A stretch of DNA of 64,000 nucleotides, from contig CBDBCB010000022.1 of assembly GCA_965202745.1 (NCBI GenBank), positions 124,001-188,000 on the forward strand, given 5' to 3'. This stretch comes from JACKII01 sp965202745. Lineage in GTDB: Bacteria; Pseudomonadota; Alphaproteobacteria; Bin95. Shown in pieces: positions 34,495-43,374 of the stretch; within the stretch, counting starts at the first letter, position 1, and each line of letters opens with the position of its first letter. Under the pieces are notes generated by a model. That model did not search any database, was not told the origin of the DNA, and saw only the letters and a list, made by a program, of their open reading frames with translations. The translations under genes were made by a program, and so were the position numbers.

Positions 34495-35433
34495 ATGACG
34501 ACGAGCCTTTTTACACACCCATTATGCGCTGACCACCGCCCGCCAGATGGCCACCCGGAACGCCCGGAGCGGCTGGCTGCCGTGCGGGATGCCCTATCAG
34601 GCCCAGCATTCGATGCTCTGGACCGGCGGGAGCCGCGCTCTGCAACCGATGCGGAACTCGCGCTGGCCCATCCAGCGCAGTACGTGGAAGCCGTGGTCTC
34701 GGTCGCCCCCAGCCAAAGCTTGGCGATGCTGGACGGCGATACAGCCATGTCGCCAGGCTCCCTCGCCGCCGCACGGTTTGCGGCTGGCGCACTATTGGAC
34801 GCCACCGACGCAGTGATGACCGGCGCGAGCAACAATGCGGTTTGTGCCGTGCGGCCGCCCGGCCACCATGCGGAGCCAAACCGGCCCATGGGATTCTGCC
34901 TGTTCAACTCTGTCGCCATCGCCGCGCGCTATGCGCAGCAACGCTATGGGGCAGAGCGGATTGCTGTCGTTAATTTCGATGTGCATCACGGTAACGTCAC
35001 CAAGGCCGCCTTTTGGGAAGAACCGTCGCTGCTCTATGCCTCAACCCACCAGATGCCTCTGTTTCCCGACACGGGCACCCTGGACGAACGAGGCGCGAAC
35101 GGCGAAAACATCGTCAACGCGCCGCTGCCGCCGGGTGCAAATAGCAGCGTTTTCAAAGACGCCATGCAGAACCGGCTATTGCCGAGCCTCCGCAAATTTA
35201 AGCCGGACCTGCTAATCGTTTCCGCAGGATTTGATGCGCACGAGCGCGATCCGTTAGCCATCATAGCGCTTCAAGTGAGCGATTTTACCTGGATTACACG
35301 CGAATTGCTTACTCTGGCGCACGAATACTGTGACGGTCGGCTGGTGTCAGTGCTTGAAGGCGGCTATAACCTGCAAGCCCTTGCTGCCTGCACGGCGGCC
35401 CACGTGCGAGAATTGATGAGCCCAAGCGGATGA
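34495..35433 (+). CDS. Histone deacetylase family protein (acetylpolyamine/AcuC-like)
   Basis: The 312-residue protein has the arginase-like deacetylase fold. RPPGHHAEPNRPMGFCLFN holds the His pair of the active site, VNFDVHHGN the zinc Asp-x-His, and SAGFDAHERDPLA the second zinc Asp; VLEGGYNLQAL is the usual end with the catalytic Tyr. Substrates of bacterial members include acetylpolyamines and acetylated proteins. After DVHHGN the family nearly always has GTQ; here it is VTK, which may alter the pocket. Its stop overlaps the xseB start (ATGA), as in many alphaproteobacteria. Confidence 0.88.
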   Translation: MTTSLFTHPLCADHRPPDGHPERPERLAAVRDALSGPAFDALDRREPRSATDAELALAHPAQYVEAVVSVAPSQSLAMLDGDTAMSPGSLAAARFAAGALLDATDAVMTGASNNAVCAVRPPGHHAEPNRPMGFCLFNSVAIAARYAQQRYGAERIAVVNFDVHHGNVTKAAFWEEPSLLYASTHQMPLFPDTGTLDERGANGENIVNAPLPPGANSSVFKDAMQNRLLPSLRKFKPDLLIVSAGFDAHERDPLAIIALQVSDFTWITRELLTLAHEYCDGRLVSVLEGGYNLQALAACTAAHVRELMSPSG

Positions 35434-35693
35434 GCGATAACACCCAGCACCCCACCGCCCGCGATGTCGGCGGACTTTCGTTCGAAGAAGCACTGGCGGA
35501 GCTTGAGTCCATCGTTGCCAACCTGGAGCAGGGCAAAGCCAGCTTGGACTCCGCGATATCCTCCTACGAACGTGGCGCGGCACTCAAACAGCACTGCGAA
35601 GCCAAGCTGCGTGAGGCACGGGAAAAGGTAGAGCGCATCACCTTGAATGCTGCTGGCCAACCGACCGGCACCCAGCCAATGGATGCGGGCTAA
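35430..35693 (+). CDS. xseB: Exodeoxyribonuclease VII small subunit
   Basis: XseB pairs with XseA to degrade single-stranded DNA. The 87-residue protein has the coiled family block LSFEEALAELESIVANLEQG followed by LDSAISSYERGAALKQHCEAKLREA. It overlaps the deacetylase-like gene by 4 bp and precedes ispA by 10 bp, the standard xseB-ispA-dxs order of proteobacteria. Confidence 0.95.
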   Translation: MSDNTQHPTARDVGGLSFEEALAELESIVANLEQGKASLDSAISSYERGAALKQHCEAKLREAREKVERITLNAAGQPTGTQPMDAG

Positions 35694-35703
35694 GGGCGCG
35701 TTC

Positions 35704-36588
35704 ATGGCCAATTTCAAAGACGATTTGGCAGCGATCGCTGCCCAGACAGACACGGTGATGACCGCGCTATTGCCGACGGGGGAAGCGCCGGAAGCCAAGC
35801 TTTACGAAGCCATGCGATACGCAACTCTGGGACCGGGCAAGCGGCTGCGGCCATTCTTTGTCGTCTCCAGCGCCCGCATGTTTGGCGTACCGGATGACCA
35901 ATCGCTGCGCATGGCAGCTGCAACCGAGTTTCTGCATAGTTATTCCCTGATCCATGACGATCTGCCCGCCATGGATGATGACGACCTACGGCGCGGCCGT
36001 CCGACGGTTCACAAAAAGTTCGGTGAAGCCACCGCAATCCTGGCAGGCGACGCGCTTCTGCCCCTGGCATTTGAGGTATTGGCGGCCGAGACAACCCACA
36101 CCAGCCCGGCAGTTCGTTGTGAATTGATCAGCCAATTGGCAAAAGCCGTTGGTGCTGGCGGCATGGTCGGCGGGCAGGTTCTGGATCTGGAGCCCCCTTC
36201 CGACTCCGCCTACGGCGATGTTGCGCGCATGGAGCGGATGAAAACCGGCGCGCTTTTTGCGTTCTCCTGTGAGGCTGGCGCCATTTTGGGCCAGACGCCC
36301 ATTGCCGCACGCGCAGCCCTGTATGCCTATGCCATGGACATGGGGCTGGCGTTCCAGATCGCCGATGACCTGCTCGACCTGGAGGGTGACGAAACCACCC
36401 TTGGCAAGCGGGTAGGGAAAGACGAGGAGGCGGGCAAGATTACCGCCATCACCATCCTGGGCGTAGAGGAAGCCCGGGCGAAAGCACGAGCACTGCTGGA
36501 TCAGGCGCTCGGGCACTTGGCTGGCTTTGGCGCAGAGGCTGATCCTTTGCGGCAAGCGGCAATTTTTGCGGTCGAGCGTGAAGCATGA
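35704..36588 (+). CDS. ispA: Farnesyl diphosphate synthase-type polyprenyl synthetase
   Basis: IspA condenses IPP with DMAPP and GPP to give farnesyl diphosphate. The first Asp-rich motif is LIHDDLPAMDDDDLRRGRP (DDxxxxD), the second LAFQIADDLLDLEGD (DDxxD). GPGKRLRPFF near residue 40 binds IPP. The 294-residue length and four residues between the first Asp pair and the third fit bacterial FPP synthases. The ATG at 35704 is chosen; open frame upstream overlaps xseB. Gene neighbours xseB and dxs support the name. Confidence 0.92.
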   Translation: MANFKDDLAAIAAQTDTVMTALLPTGEAPEAKLYEAMRYATLGPGKRLRPFFVVSSARMFGVPDDQSLRMAAATEFLHSYSLIHDDLPAMDDDDLRRGRPTVHKKFGEATAILAGDALLPLAFEVLAAETTHTSPAVRCELISQLAKAVGAGGMVGGQVLDLEPPSDSAYGDVARMERMKTGALFAFSCEAGAILGQTPIAARAALYAYAMDMGLAFQIADDLLDLEGDETTLGKRVGKDEEAGKITAITILGVEEARAKARALLDQALGHLAGFGAEADPLRQAAIFAVEREA

Positions 36589-36651
36589 TTAACCAAACCG
36601 AAAGCCAACACGCGCTCAACTCTGCACTGCATCGTTTTTGAGGAGAGGTAT

Positions 36652-38571
36652 GTGAGCATTACGAACAGCAAGTCACCCTTACTCGATCAGGTTAACATTC
36701 CGGCCGATCTGCGCGAATTGCCGGAAGCGCAATTGCGGCAGTTCGCCGACGAGTTGCGCGCAGAGACGGTTGATGCTGTTTCCGTAACCGGAGGGCATTT
36801 TGGCGCAAGTCTGGGTGTGGTAGAGCTGACCACGGCCATCCACTATGTGTTCGATACACCCAACGACCGGCTAATCTGGGACGTCGGGCACCAATGCTAT
36901 CCGCACAAGATCATCACAGGGCGCCGGGCCCGGATGCACACGCTACGCCAGGGCGGCGGCCTCTCCGGTTTCACCAAACGCAGCGAGAGCGAATACGACC
37001 CGTTCGGCGCGGCGCACTCGTCGACCTCCATTTCCGCCGGCCTTGGCATGGCTTTTGGCAGCAAGTGGAACCAGGACCCGAAACGGGTGATTGCCGTTAT
37101 CGGCGACGGCGCAATGTCGGCGGGTATGGCTTATGAGGCCATGAATAACGCCGGCAGCATGGACCTGCCATTGGTCGTCATCCTGAACGACAACGACATG
37201 TCAATCGCTCCGCCGGTAGGCGCGATGAGCGCCTATCTCTCCCGCCTGATATCATCACGGCCCTATGCCTCACTGCGTCATCTGGCACGCGACATCGCCC
37301 GCATTTTCCCCGGCGCGATTGAAAAGGCCGCACGCCGCGCGGAAACACTGGCCCGCGGAGTTGCGACCGGCGGCACCTTGTTCGAAGAAATGGGCTTCTA
37401 TTATGTCGGTCCTATCGACGGTCACAATCTGGACCACCTGTTGCCAGTACTGCGCAATGTGCGTGACAGTTCGGAACACGGCCCGATTCTGATTCATGTA
37501 GTGACACAAAAAGGCAAGGGCTATGCCCCGGCAGAGGACGCAGACGACAAGTTCCACGCTGTCTCCAAGTTCAACGTCATCACGGGTGAGCCGTCCAAAA
37601 GCGCCCCGAAAGCGCCGTCCTACACCAATGTTTTCGCCGATACCCTGATTCAGGAAGCCGAGCTGAACCTCAGCATTGTTGGCGTCACCGCAGCGATGCC
37701 GTCCGGCACCGGCATCGACAAATTCGCCAAGGCCTTTCCCGAGCGCACGTTTGATGTGGGCATCGCAGAACAACACGCAGTCACTTTCGCCGCTGGTATG
37801 GCGACGGAAGGGCTAAAGCCGTTCTGCGCGATCTATTCGACCTTCCTGCAACGCGCCTATGACCAGGTCGTCCACGATGTGGCGATCCAGGGACTGCCGG
37901 TACGCTTTGCGATCGACCGGGCAGGCTATGTGGGCGCGGATGGCTCCACCCATTGCGGTGCGTTCGATACGGCCTATTTGGGCAGCTTGCCAGGCTTTGT
38001 ACTGATGGCGCCATCGGATGAAGCGGAGCTGCGCCACATGATTGCCACCTCCGTTGCGATCAACGACGCGCCGTCCGCCATCCGCTTCCCGCGGGGAGAG
38101 GGCACCGGTGTTGCGCTGCCCCAACGGGGCGAAGTGCTGCCCATTGGAAAAGGCCGAATCCTGCGGGAAGGCACTGCGGTCGCGCTGCTATCCTATGGCT
38201 CCCGCCTCGCGGCCTGTCAGCAAGCCGCCGACCGCCTGGCTGGATACGGACTCTCTGCCACGGTCGCTGACGCCCGTTTTGCCAAACCGCTGGACCAGGT
38301 TCTGGTCCGCCGCCTGGCCCACGAGCACCCGATGCTGGTAACGGTGGAGGAAGCCTCGCCGCAAAGTTTCGGCGCTATCGTGTTGGAGTTCCTGGCCCGC
38401 GAAGGGTTGCTGGACCATGGCCTGAAAATCCGTCCGCTGACTATGCCGGATGCGTTCTTCGAGCAAGATAAGCCGGAGGAACAGGTGCGCGCCGCCGGAC
38501 TTGATGCGGATGGTATCGTCGCCACAGTGCTGGCTGCGCTGGAAATCACGCCTGCAGAAATACGCGCCTGA
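36652..38571 (+). CDS. dxs: 1-deoxy-D-xylulose-5-phosphate synthase
   Basis: Dxs makes DXP from pyruvate and glyceraldehyde 3-phosphate, the first step of the MEP isoprenoid route. The 639-residue thiamine enzyme has TGGHFGASLGVVELTTAIHYVF and DVGHQCYPHKIITGRR at the N-terminus, the ThDP motif VIGDGAMSAGMAYEAMNNAG, and the Pyr-domain DVGIAEQHAVTFAAGMA with the catalytic Glu. VDGTHCG-like GADGSTHCGAFD is also present. The GTG start at 36652 follows AGGAGAGG at good spacing. It completes the xseB-ispA-dxs unit. Confidence 0.96.
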   Translation: MSITNSKSPLLDQVNIPADLRELPEAQLRQFADELRAETVDAVSVTGGHFGASLGVVELTTAIHYVFDTPNDRLIWDVGHQCYPHKIITGRRARMHTLRQGGGLSGFTKRSESEYDPFGAAHSSTSISAGLGMAFGSKWNQDPKRVIAVIGDGAMSAGMAYEAMNNAGSMDLPLVVILNDNDMSIAPPVGAMSAYLSRLISSRPYASLRHLARDIARIFPGAIEKAARRAETLARGVATGGTLFEEMGFYYVGPIDGHNLDHLLPVLRNVRDSSEHGPILIHVVTQKGKGYAPAEDADDKFHAVSKFNVITGEPSKSAPKAPSYTNVFADTLIQEAELNLSIVGVTAAMPSGTGIDKFAKAFPERTFDVGIAEQHAVTFAAGMATEGLKPFCAIYSTFLQRAYDQVVHDVAIQGLPVRFAIDRAGYVGADGSTHCGAFDTAYLGSLPGFVLMAPSDEAELRHMIATSVAINDAPSAIRFPRGEGTGVALPQRGEVLPIGKGRILREGTAVALLSYGSRLAACQQAADRLAGYGLSATVADARFAKPLDQVLVRRLAHEHPMLVTVEEASPQSFGAIVLEFLAREGLLDHGLKIRPLTMPDAFFEQDKPEEQVRAAGLDADGIVATVLAALEITPAEIRA

Positions 38572-38573
38572 CC

Positions 38574-39149
38574 TGAGGCGCTCCCCCTCCCTTAAATTGC
38601 TGTCATAAAAAAAGCCCCGGAATAGCCGAGGCATTTCCGGGGCAAAGTCAGGAGAGAGCGTAAGCCGTCCGCAATTTACACAAAGGTAGATTACGAAACG
38701 GTCAAAATGGTCAACGTCAAGTGATAAATGCTCACGCAGTTACCAGAGCGTCGAACGCACATACATTTTGCGCATCGTATTGCGTACTTTCAAGCTCTAT
38801 CTTGCAAAAATGTTCTCAAACCTGTGGGGTTTTCGCTTACATAATGAGCATCAACATACTGTGGTAATTTAAATTTTGATTGTATGCTGCAAACCAACCT
38901 CCGATGGTATATTTTTAAGGAGGCTTTCAACATGCCGAAACTGAAGAGAAATAGTGGCTTATTTTCCGGTTAATCCAGAAATTTCAGGCAATTTATGCCT
39001 CTTACAAAAGGCTCAAATCTCACAAGGGAAAAGCAGTACAGGTTGTTATCAACTTTTCCCAAAAAAAACCATGTGCTTACATGAAACTCGCTTTCTAGGC
39101 GCGCTAGCTCCAATCCGGAACTTAACGTGATGCTGCCGGAGCCCCTATC
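38574..39149. other. AT-rich intergenic stretch with a 13-codon ORF behind a strong ribosome site
   Basis: No ordinary gene is present in these 576 bases, which are clearly richer in A and T than their surroundings. A strong site AAGGAGG lies 8 bases before ATG at 38932, which begins a 13-residue reading frame (MPKLKRNSGLFSG, stop at 38971-38973). It may be a leader peptide, a microprotein or the start of a decayed gene. A hairpin with an A/T tract lies at 38611. The rest shows nothing I can name. Confidence 0.4.
38611..38643 (-). terminator. Rho-independent terminator, reading on the minus strand
   Basis: GCCCCGGAA (38614-38622) pairs with TTCCGGGGC (38635-38643). On the minus strand the stem is followed by a run of seven T (complement of AAAAAAA at 38607-38613), a classic intrinsic terminator. 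It would stop transcripts coming from the VPLPA gene side or protect dxs from antisense reading; as it is also a stable hairpin 43 bp after dxs it may mark the 3' end of that mRNA. Confidence 0.7.
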
Positions 39150-39848
39150 CTAATGACCGCAACGCCACCGGTTGCCAGCAACGGCCAGCCCAGCCATTGC
39201 GGTACCGAGTAACAGCCAAGCTGCGGGCAATGGAATCGGCGGTGCGATGGTGACGTCCGCCGGGTTAAAGGTCAGCCCGGTAACATACTCATCACCAAAA
39301 TTAACGTTGACCACGTTGCCTGTGGCGGGGTTCGTTCCGCCGTTATTGTTGGAGTTCTGCAACAGGCCAGTACCATCCGCATTCAGCCGCAGGATCGGCG
39401 GATGGTATCGTCCTGTGTCCACCTCCCGCGCGTTCATCTCGAAGATCACGCCGGCACCTGCCAACTCGCTGAGTTGAAGCCCATCGCTCAGATTGGCCGA
39501 TGGCAGAATCGAAAAATTCAGCGAACTTCCTTGGCTGTAGAACTCTGCACCGCCGATTGCGCGGATCAGGTTAAAGGCTGGAAACCCAGAAGGCGTGCCA
39601 GGAACGAGGCTGCCGCGGACGTAATAGTCGACCCCGTCCAGCGCAGGGTTGTTATACACCCCTCCAGGCGCTAACGGCCCGGTTACCTCTATCGTGAAGG
39701 AATATGTCCGCACATTACTCTTGGTCGGAAATTCAATAAAATCCGCGGCGTCAATCATAATGGCTGTCGCGCCCGCTGGATTCCAAGCAATAATAACCGG
39801 CACCGCAATAGCACAGGCCCTGACTACCATTTTTACCCTATTAAACAT
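39150..39848 (-). CDS. Exported protein with VPLPA-type exosortase sorting signal
   Basis: The 232-residue protein has an N-terminal signal (MFNRVKMVVRACAIAVPVIIAW...AGATA) and a C-terminal tripartite sorting signal: PPIPLPAAWLLLGTAMAGLAVAGNRWR, that is a P-L-P-A motif, a hydrophobic helix and a basic tail. This is the VPLPA-CTERM pattern known from alphaproteobacteria, recognised by an exosortase-like enzyme. The body has no catalytic motif I recognise. The ATG at 39848 is chosen because it places the signal peptide at the N-terminus; the open frame continues to 39986. Likely surface-attached. Confidence 0.75.
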   Translation of the reverse strand: MFNRVKMVVRACAIAVPVIIAWNPAGATAIMIDAADFIEFPTKSNVRTYSFTIEVTGPLAPGGVYNNPALDGVDYYVRGSLVPGTPSGFPAFNLIRAIGGAEFYSQGSSLNFSILPSANLSDGLQLSELAGAGVIFEMNAREVDTGRYHPPILRLNADGTGLLQNSNNNGGTNPATGNVVNVNFGDEYVTGLTFNPADVTIAPPIPLPAAWLLLGTAMAGLAVAGNRWRCGH

Positions 39849-39936
39849 CAGCTCTCTCGGCTCTTTGAGTGTATCCCATCCACTTGGCCCAACCTTCCAT
39901 AGTGTACCGGCTACAGCAAGCGATTGAGTCTCAGCC

Positions 39937-40847
39937 TCACCGTTGTGTGAGTGCGACGTCACAGAGCACCAGCACGGCCCCTGCAATTTGCGGGCCGGTC
40001 AACCACTCCCCCAGCATCAGATTGGCCAGCACCACGGCCGACACCGGGCTAAGGTAGAGCCAGACCGTCATTTTCGACAGCCCAAGCCGCCGGAGGCCGC
40101 CGTTCCAGGTGAGCATGCCCAGGCAACCGATGATCAGCGCGGTATGTAGAAACTTGATTGTCAATCCGGGTGGCACGGCGCTCCAGTCCTGTGCCATCGC
40201 GCCGGGTAACGCGAGGGGCAGCAGCATGGCGGCGCCCAGGAAAGCAGCCCAGCCTGCGGAACGCGCGGCACCAAGGCGCGCGATCAGGGGCGGGAGAGCC
40301 CACCATAAAGCGCCCAAACGGCGGCAATCGCGACGAACATCGCGTCGCCGAACAGAGAGCTTCCGGAAAGTGTGATACCCGCAAACGAGTTGTTAATGAT
40401 GCAGAATACCCCCAGGAATGCCACCAACACCCCCATCCACGCCCGAAGAGGCAACCGGTGTCTCTGAAACGCAAAGATCAGCGCGCCGAAAATCGGGGTG
40501 GTTGAGACCAGGACAGAGGCCTTGGAAGCTGTCGTCAGATCAAGAGCAACACCCCACAGGCCCTGAAATACCGTGAAGCCCAAAAAGCCGGTGAAGGCCA
40601 GTTTGGGCACATCACGCCACGGCACGGCAGCACCCTGTCGCGTGAACAATTCCAGCCCGGCCAGTAGAACAATGCTAGCCAGCAAATACCGCGCCGACGA
40701 GAAGACATAGGGATCGACAACCGCCACGATCTCCTTGCCAAACGGATAGGCGCGACCGAAAGAGAGCGCCGTGAACAAACCCATCAGATGGCCCGCGCCC
40801 AAGGAGCCAGAACTGTTGGATGGCCGCGCGATTGTCGAATTTGTCAT
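39937..40847 (-). pseudogene. DMT (EamA) transporter, frameshifted
   Basis: Two frames make up one 10-helix EamA protein of about 300 residues. The first (40847-40284) covers the first EamA domain and the start of the second, ending LYGGLSRP; the second (40317-39937) continues LIARLGAARSAGWAAFLGAAML and ends with GPQIAGAVLVLCDVALTQR. Adding one C to the CCCC run near 40287-40290 would join SRP to LIARLG. Its ATG overlaps the ancestral stop of the AIG2-like gene upstream (ATGA). Such carriers export metabolites; here perhaps a product of the amidase/hydrolase operon. Confidence 0.85.
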
Positions 40848-41296
40848 GGACTATCACTTACCCCAACTGCAGACCGGTTTCCCGGAAATGCAGCAACAGT
40901 TTCGGCAAGAAACTGCCTGCGGTATAGCCGTCGCCAAGCTTCGTCATAGGCTCAAACTTTGCCGCTTAGAATGGCGGAGGGCGTTGGCACGTAAAACATG
41001 GCAGTGTCCTCTGCGGTCCAGGTGCCGGAATAGGTCACTGGAAGTCGTTGCAAATCATACTCGTCGCCCTCGAATGCATTGGCATTGGCAACGGCTTGAG
41101 GATCAACATCCCTTAGGATCCAAACATCGATCGCTGAATCTGGAGCAAGACGGATGCCAGGATAAACCACGCCTTGCACATAAAGCCGTTCCCAACCGCA
41201 CAGAACCGCAGCTTGACCCGCGTTGCGCCAGTTCTCGCCAAGCACCAACGCGCGTACATCCAAGTCTAACAATGTACCGTAAAGGCCAAGATCCAT
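40844..41296 (-). pseudogene. AIG2-like (gamma-glutamylcyclotransferase-fold) protein with an in-frame TGA
   Basis: The visible frame (41296-40952, 114 residues) starts MDLGLYGTLLDLDVRALVLG and has YVQGVVYPGIR and the late TWTAEDTAMFYVPTPSAI, the AIG2/GGCT-like pattern (YGTL, YPG). After a TGA at 40952-40954 the same frame goes on with AYDEAWRRLYRRQFLAETVAAF, a normal family end, and stops at 40844-40846, overlapping the transporter ATG (ATGA). The preserved overlap shows that the original stop was there and that the TGA is a late nonsense change (CGA to TGA, for example). Family members cleave gamma-glutamyl amides or have unknown roles. Confidence 0.75.
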
Positions 41297-41313
41297 GGTA
41301 CCCTGGTCTTTTA

Positions 41314-41754
41314 CTACTGACCGTTTAACACTTTCAGCATGGCTTCCAACGCAATGTCATAGCCAACCAAGCCAAAGCCGTAGACCACACTGCGTGCGGC
41401 GGAGGACGGAATGTCGGGAATCTCCCGCGCGGCAACATTGGTAATGTGGATTTCGATAACGGGGATGTCGTCTTTCACACCCAACATGCAGTCCCGCAAC
41501 GCATAGCCGGCATACGTAAAGCCGGCCGGGTTAATCACCACGCCATCCAAGCCCTCTTCGACAGCATCATAGATCCGGCGGATAGCCTCGCCCTCTACGT
41601 CATGATATTCGATGGTAAGGTCGTAGCCATGGCTCGCAGCATGCTGGCGCAGGCGCTCATCGAACTCAGCCGCGGTCGTCGTGCCGTAGTACTCGGGCTG
41701 ACGGCGGCCCAGCCAGCGCAGGTTTGCGCCTTGGATCAATAGAATCTTCTTCAT
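41314..41754 (-). CDS. Type II 3-dehydroquinase-like protein (AroQ family, altered motifs)
   Basis: The 146-residue protein has the small flavodoxin-like AroQ fold. GANLRWLGRRQPEYYGTTT stands for the usual GPNLNLLGxREPxxYG, keeping the catalytic Arg and Tyr. VVINPAGFTYAGYALRDCM corresponds to INPGAYTHTSVALRDAL, but the usual THTS is TYAG. EIHITNVAAREIP keeps the catalytic His. The loss of the THTS block, which binds substrate, suggests a related but different substrate. Its start overlaps the stop of the preceding gene (ATGA). It may serve the catabolic operon rather than the shikimate pathway. Confidence 0.75.
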   Translation of the reverse strand: MKKILLIQGANLRWLGRRQPEYYGTTTAAEFDERLRQHAASHGYDLTIEYHDVEGEAIRRIYDAVEEGLDGVVINPAGFTYAGYALRDCMLGVKDDIPVIEIHITNVAAREIPDIPSSAARSVVYGFGLVGYDIALEAMLKVLNGQ

Positions 41755-42470
41755 GGTGGTAAATCCCTGGGGGCTAGGTCCATCGGGTCTGGAGCAGCAC
41801 GATGATTGAAGGTTCCAACCGCAGTCAGAAGCGCATAAATGCCTGGTTCGTTCTGCTGCACACCGTGCTGAGCGAGCATCGTGAGGTCGAGTTTCGCCTG
41901 AACAGTTTGTGCAGTTTCAACATCGGCGCACTCCACCAAAAGGCCCCAGCAGGGCGGATTGTCCGGCGCTTCGCGCATCTGGCTTTCGGTTGAGTCCGGA
42001 CCTGCATCCGCTACCGCGGCTGGAGAAGCCACGAGTGCCGCGATAACGCCGGTATCCTGCATCAATTTGGGCAAGACATCATCCGCCAACCATCGGGTCA
42101 GCGCTTCTTCCTGTCCAGCCGCTGGGGTCAACCGCCAGGAGGCACAGGCTGAGCCGATACCCTGCCCCACTTTGGCCCGAACATCGCCCGCCACGCGGGT
42201 GAAATCGCCAAACCCCGGCATGACGGCCTGGGTCCAGGCGGTCGGATTGTTCTGGCGCTCGGCATAGGGTTCGGTCTCGAACACCGTTGACGCGTCGAGC
42301 TCATACCAGGCCAGGTACGCAGGAGACCCTGTCACGGCCTTGTAGCGGCGGCCATTGCGGAAGCCAGGAATATTGGTGCGCTCACTTAAATGCTGACGGT
42401 TGTACCAACCATTGAACAGTGCCTCCCGCTCAGCAGTGATGCTGGTCCAGACGATCAGAATGCCGGCCAC
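41751..42470 (-). CDS. Ferredoxin-like (EthD-type) duplicated-domain protein
   Basis: The 239-residue product begins MAGILIVWTSITAEREALFNGWYNRQHLSER, a pattern (W...FN.WY...H..ER...PGF..GRRY) shared with EthD-like and DUF4286-type dimeric alpha/beta barrel proteins. A second, weaker repeat starts near residue 105. Such proteins are small degradative enzymes or oxygenase helpers. It lies 4 bp downstream of the dehalogenase-like hydrolase and overlaps aroQ-like by 4 bp, so it is part of one tightly coupled operon. No function can be stated. Confidence 0.65.
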   Translation of the reverse strand: MAGILIVWTSITAEREALFNGWYNRQHLSERTNIPGFRNGRRYKAVTGSPAYLAWYELDASTVFETEPYAERQNNPTAWTQAVMPGFGDFTRVAGDVRAKVGQGIGSACASWRLTPAAGQEEALTRWLADDVLPKLMQDTGVIAALVASPAAVADAGPDSTESQMREAPDNPPCWGLLVECADVETAQTVQAKLDLTMLAQHGVQQNEPGIYALLTAVGTFNHRAAPDPMDLAPRDLPP

Positions 42471-42474
42471 GCGC

Positions 42475-43374
42475 CTAGAGCCCCTGCAGCCAGGTGCGCA
42501 GGGCCTCGCCGATTTCGTGCGGTGAGTCTTCCTGGACGAAATGGCTGCCCTTGACCGTCACTTCGGTCTGGTTCGGCCACGCGCGGCAGAATTCGCGCTG
42601 CCGTCCGGTCAGAATGGCCCCCGGTTCCGCATTCACAAACAGTGTTGGCATCTGGCTTTGCGCGAGCCAGTCAGCATAATCCTGAGCGATGGTAACCACG
42701 TCCGCCGGTTCACCGGAAATCGGAATCTGCCGCGGCCAGGTTAGCGTCGGGCGGCGACCCTCGCCCGCCTCGGCGAACGGACGGCGGTAGACAGCCATCT
42801 CTTCGTCGGCCATCGACCGAATGATGGAGCCCGGCAGCACGCGCTCCACAAACACGTTCTTCTCCAGCACCATGTCCTCACCGTTTTTGGAGCGGAAGCC
42901 CTGGAATACAGCTTTTGCTGCCTCCGGCCACTCCTCCCAGGTCACCGGGCGGACGATGCCTTCCATATAACAGATGCCCTTCATGGCATCGCGATGCCGG
43001 TTGGCCCAGTCAAAGCCCAAGGCTGAGCCCCAATCGTGGATGACAAGGGTCACATTGCCGGACACATCCAACTGTTCCAGCAACGCATCCAGATAGTGCT
43101 GATGCTCGACAAAGCGATAGGAGTCAGGGCCGACGCTACCCAGCTTTTCCGAGTCCCCCATGCCAATCAGGTCAGGCGCGATGCAACGGCCCAGGTCCTG
43201 TACGTGCGGAATTATATTGCGCCAGAGGTAGCTGCTGGTCGGGTTGCCATGCAGAAAGACGATCGGATCGCCAGCGCCCATTTCCGTGTACGCCATGCGC
43301 TTTCCATGGACGATTGCGTACTTTTTGGGCAACTCTGCGGTGGAGATTTCGGTCATCTTTGATGTTCCACTCAA
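42475..43374 (-). CDS. Haloalkane-dehalogenase-like alpha/beta hydrolase (HLD-II type)
   Basis: The 299-residue protein resembles LinB/DhaA. It has HGNPTSSYLWRNIIPHV (oxyanion region with the halide-binding Asn of family enzymes), the nucleophile in VIHDWGSALGFDWANRH (Asp, followed by the halide-binding Trp), CYMEGIVRPVTWEEWP with the catalytic Glu of subfamily II, and the catalytic His in GSHFVQEDSPHEIGEA. The whole Asp-His-Glu triad and both halide-binding residues are present, so dehalogenation is a realistic activity. Its ATG overlaps the amidase stop (ATGA). An alternative start at residue 7 (MTEISTAE) is possible. Confidence 0.87.
   Translation of the reverse strand: MSGTSKMTEISTAELPKKYAIVHGKRMAYTEMGAGDPIVFLHGNPTSSYLWRNIIPHVQDLGRCIAPDLIGMGDSEKLGSVGPDSYRFVEHQHYLDALLEQLDVSGNVTLVIHDWGSALGFDWANRHRDAMKGICYMEGIVRPVTWEEWPEAAKAVFQGFRSKNGEDMVLEKNVFVERVLPGSIIRSMADEEMAVYRRPFAEAGEGRRPTLTWPRQIPISGEPADVVTIAQDYADWLAQSQMPTLFVNAEPGAILTGRQREFCRAWPNQTEVTVKGSHFVQEDSPHEIGEALRTWLQGL

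Noticed and set aside
40952..40954. TGA in the AIG2-like gene as a second selenocysteine
   Set aside because: The column is not a redox position in the family and I see no convincing SECIS hairpin after it; kept only as a point to check.
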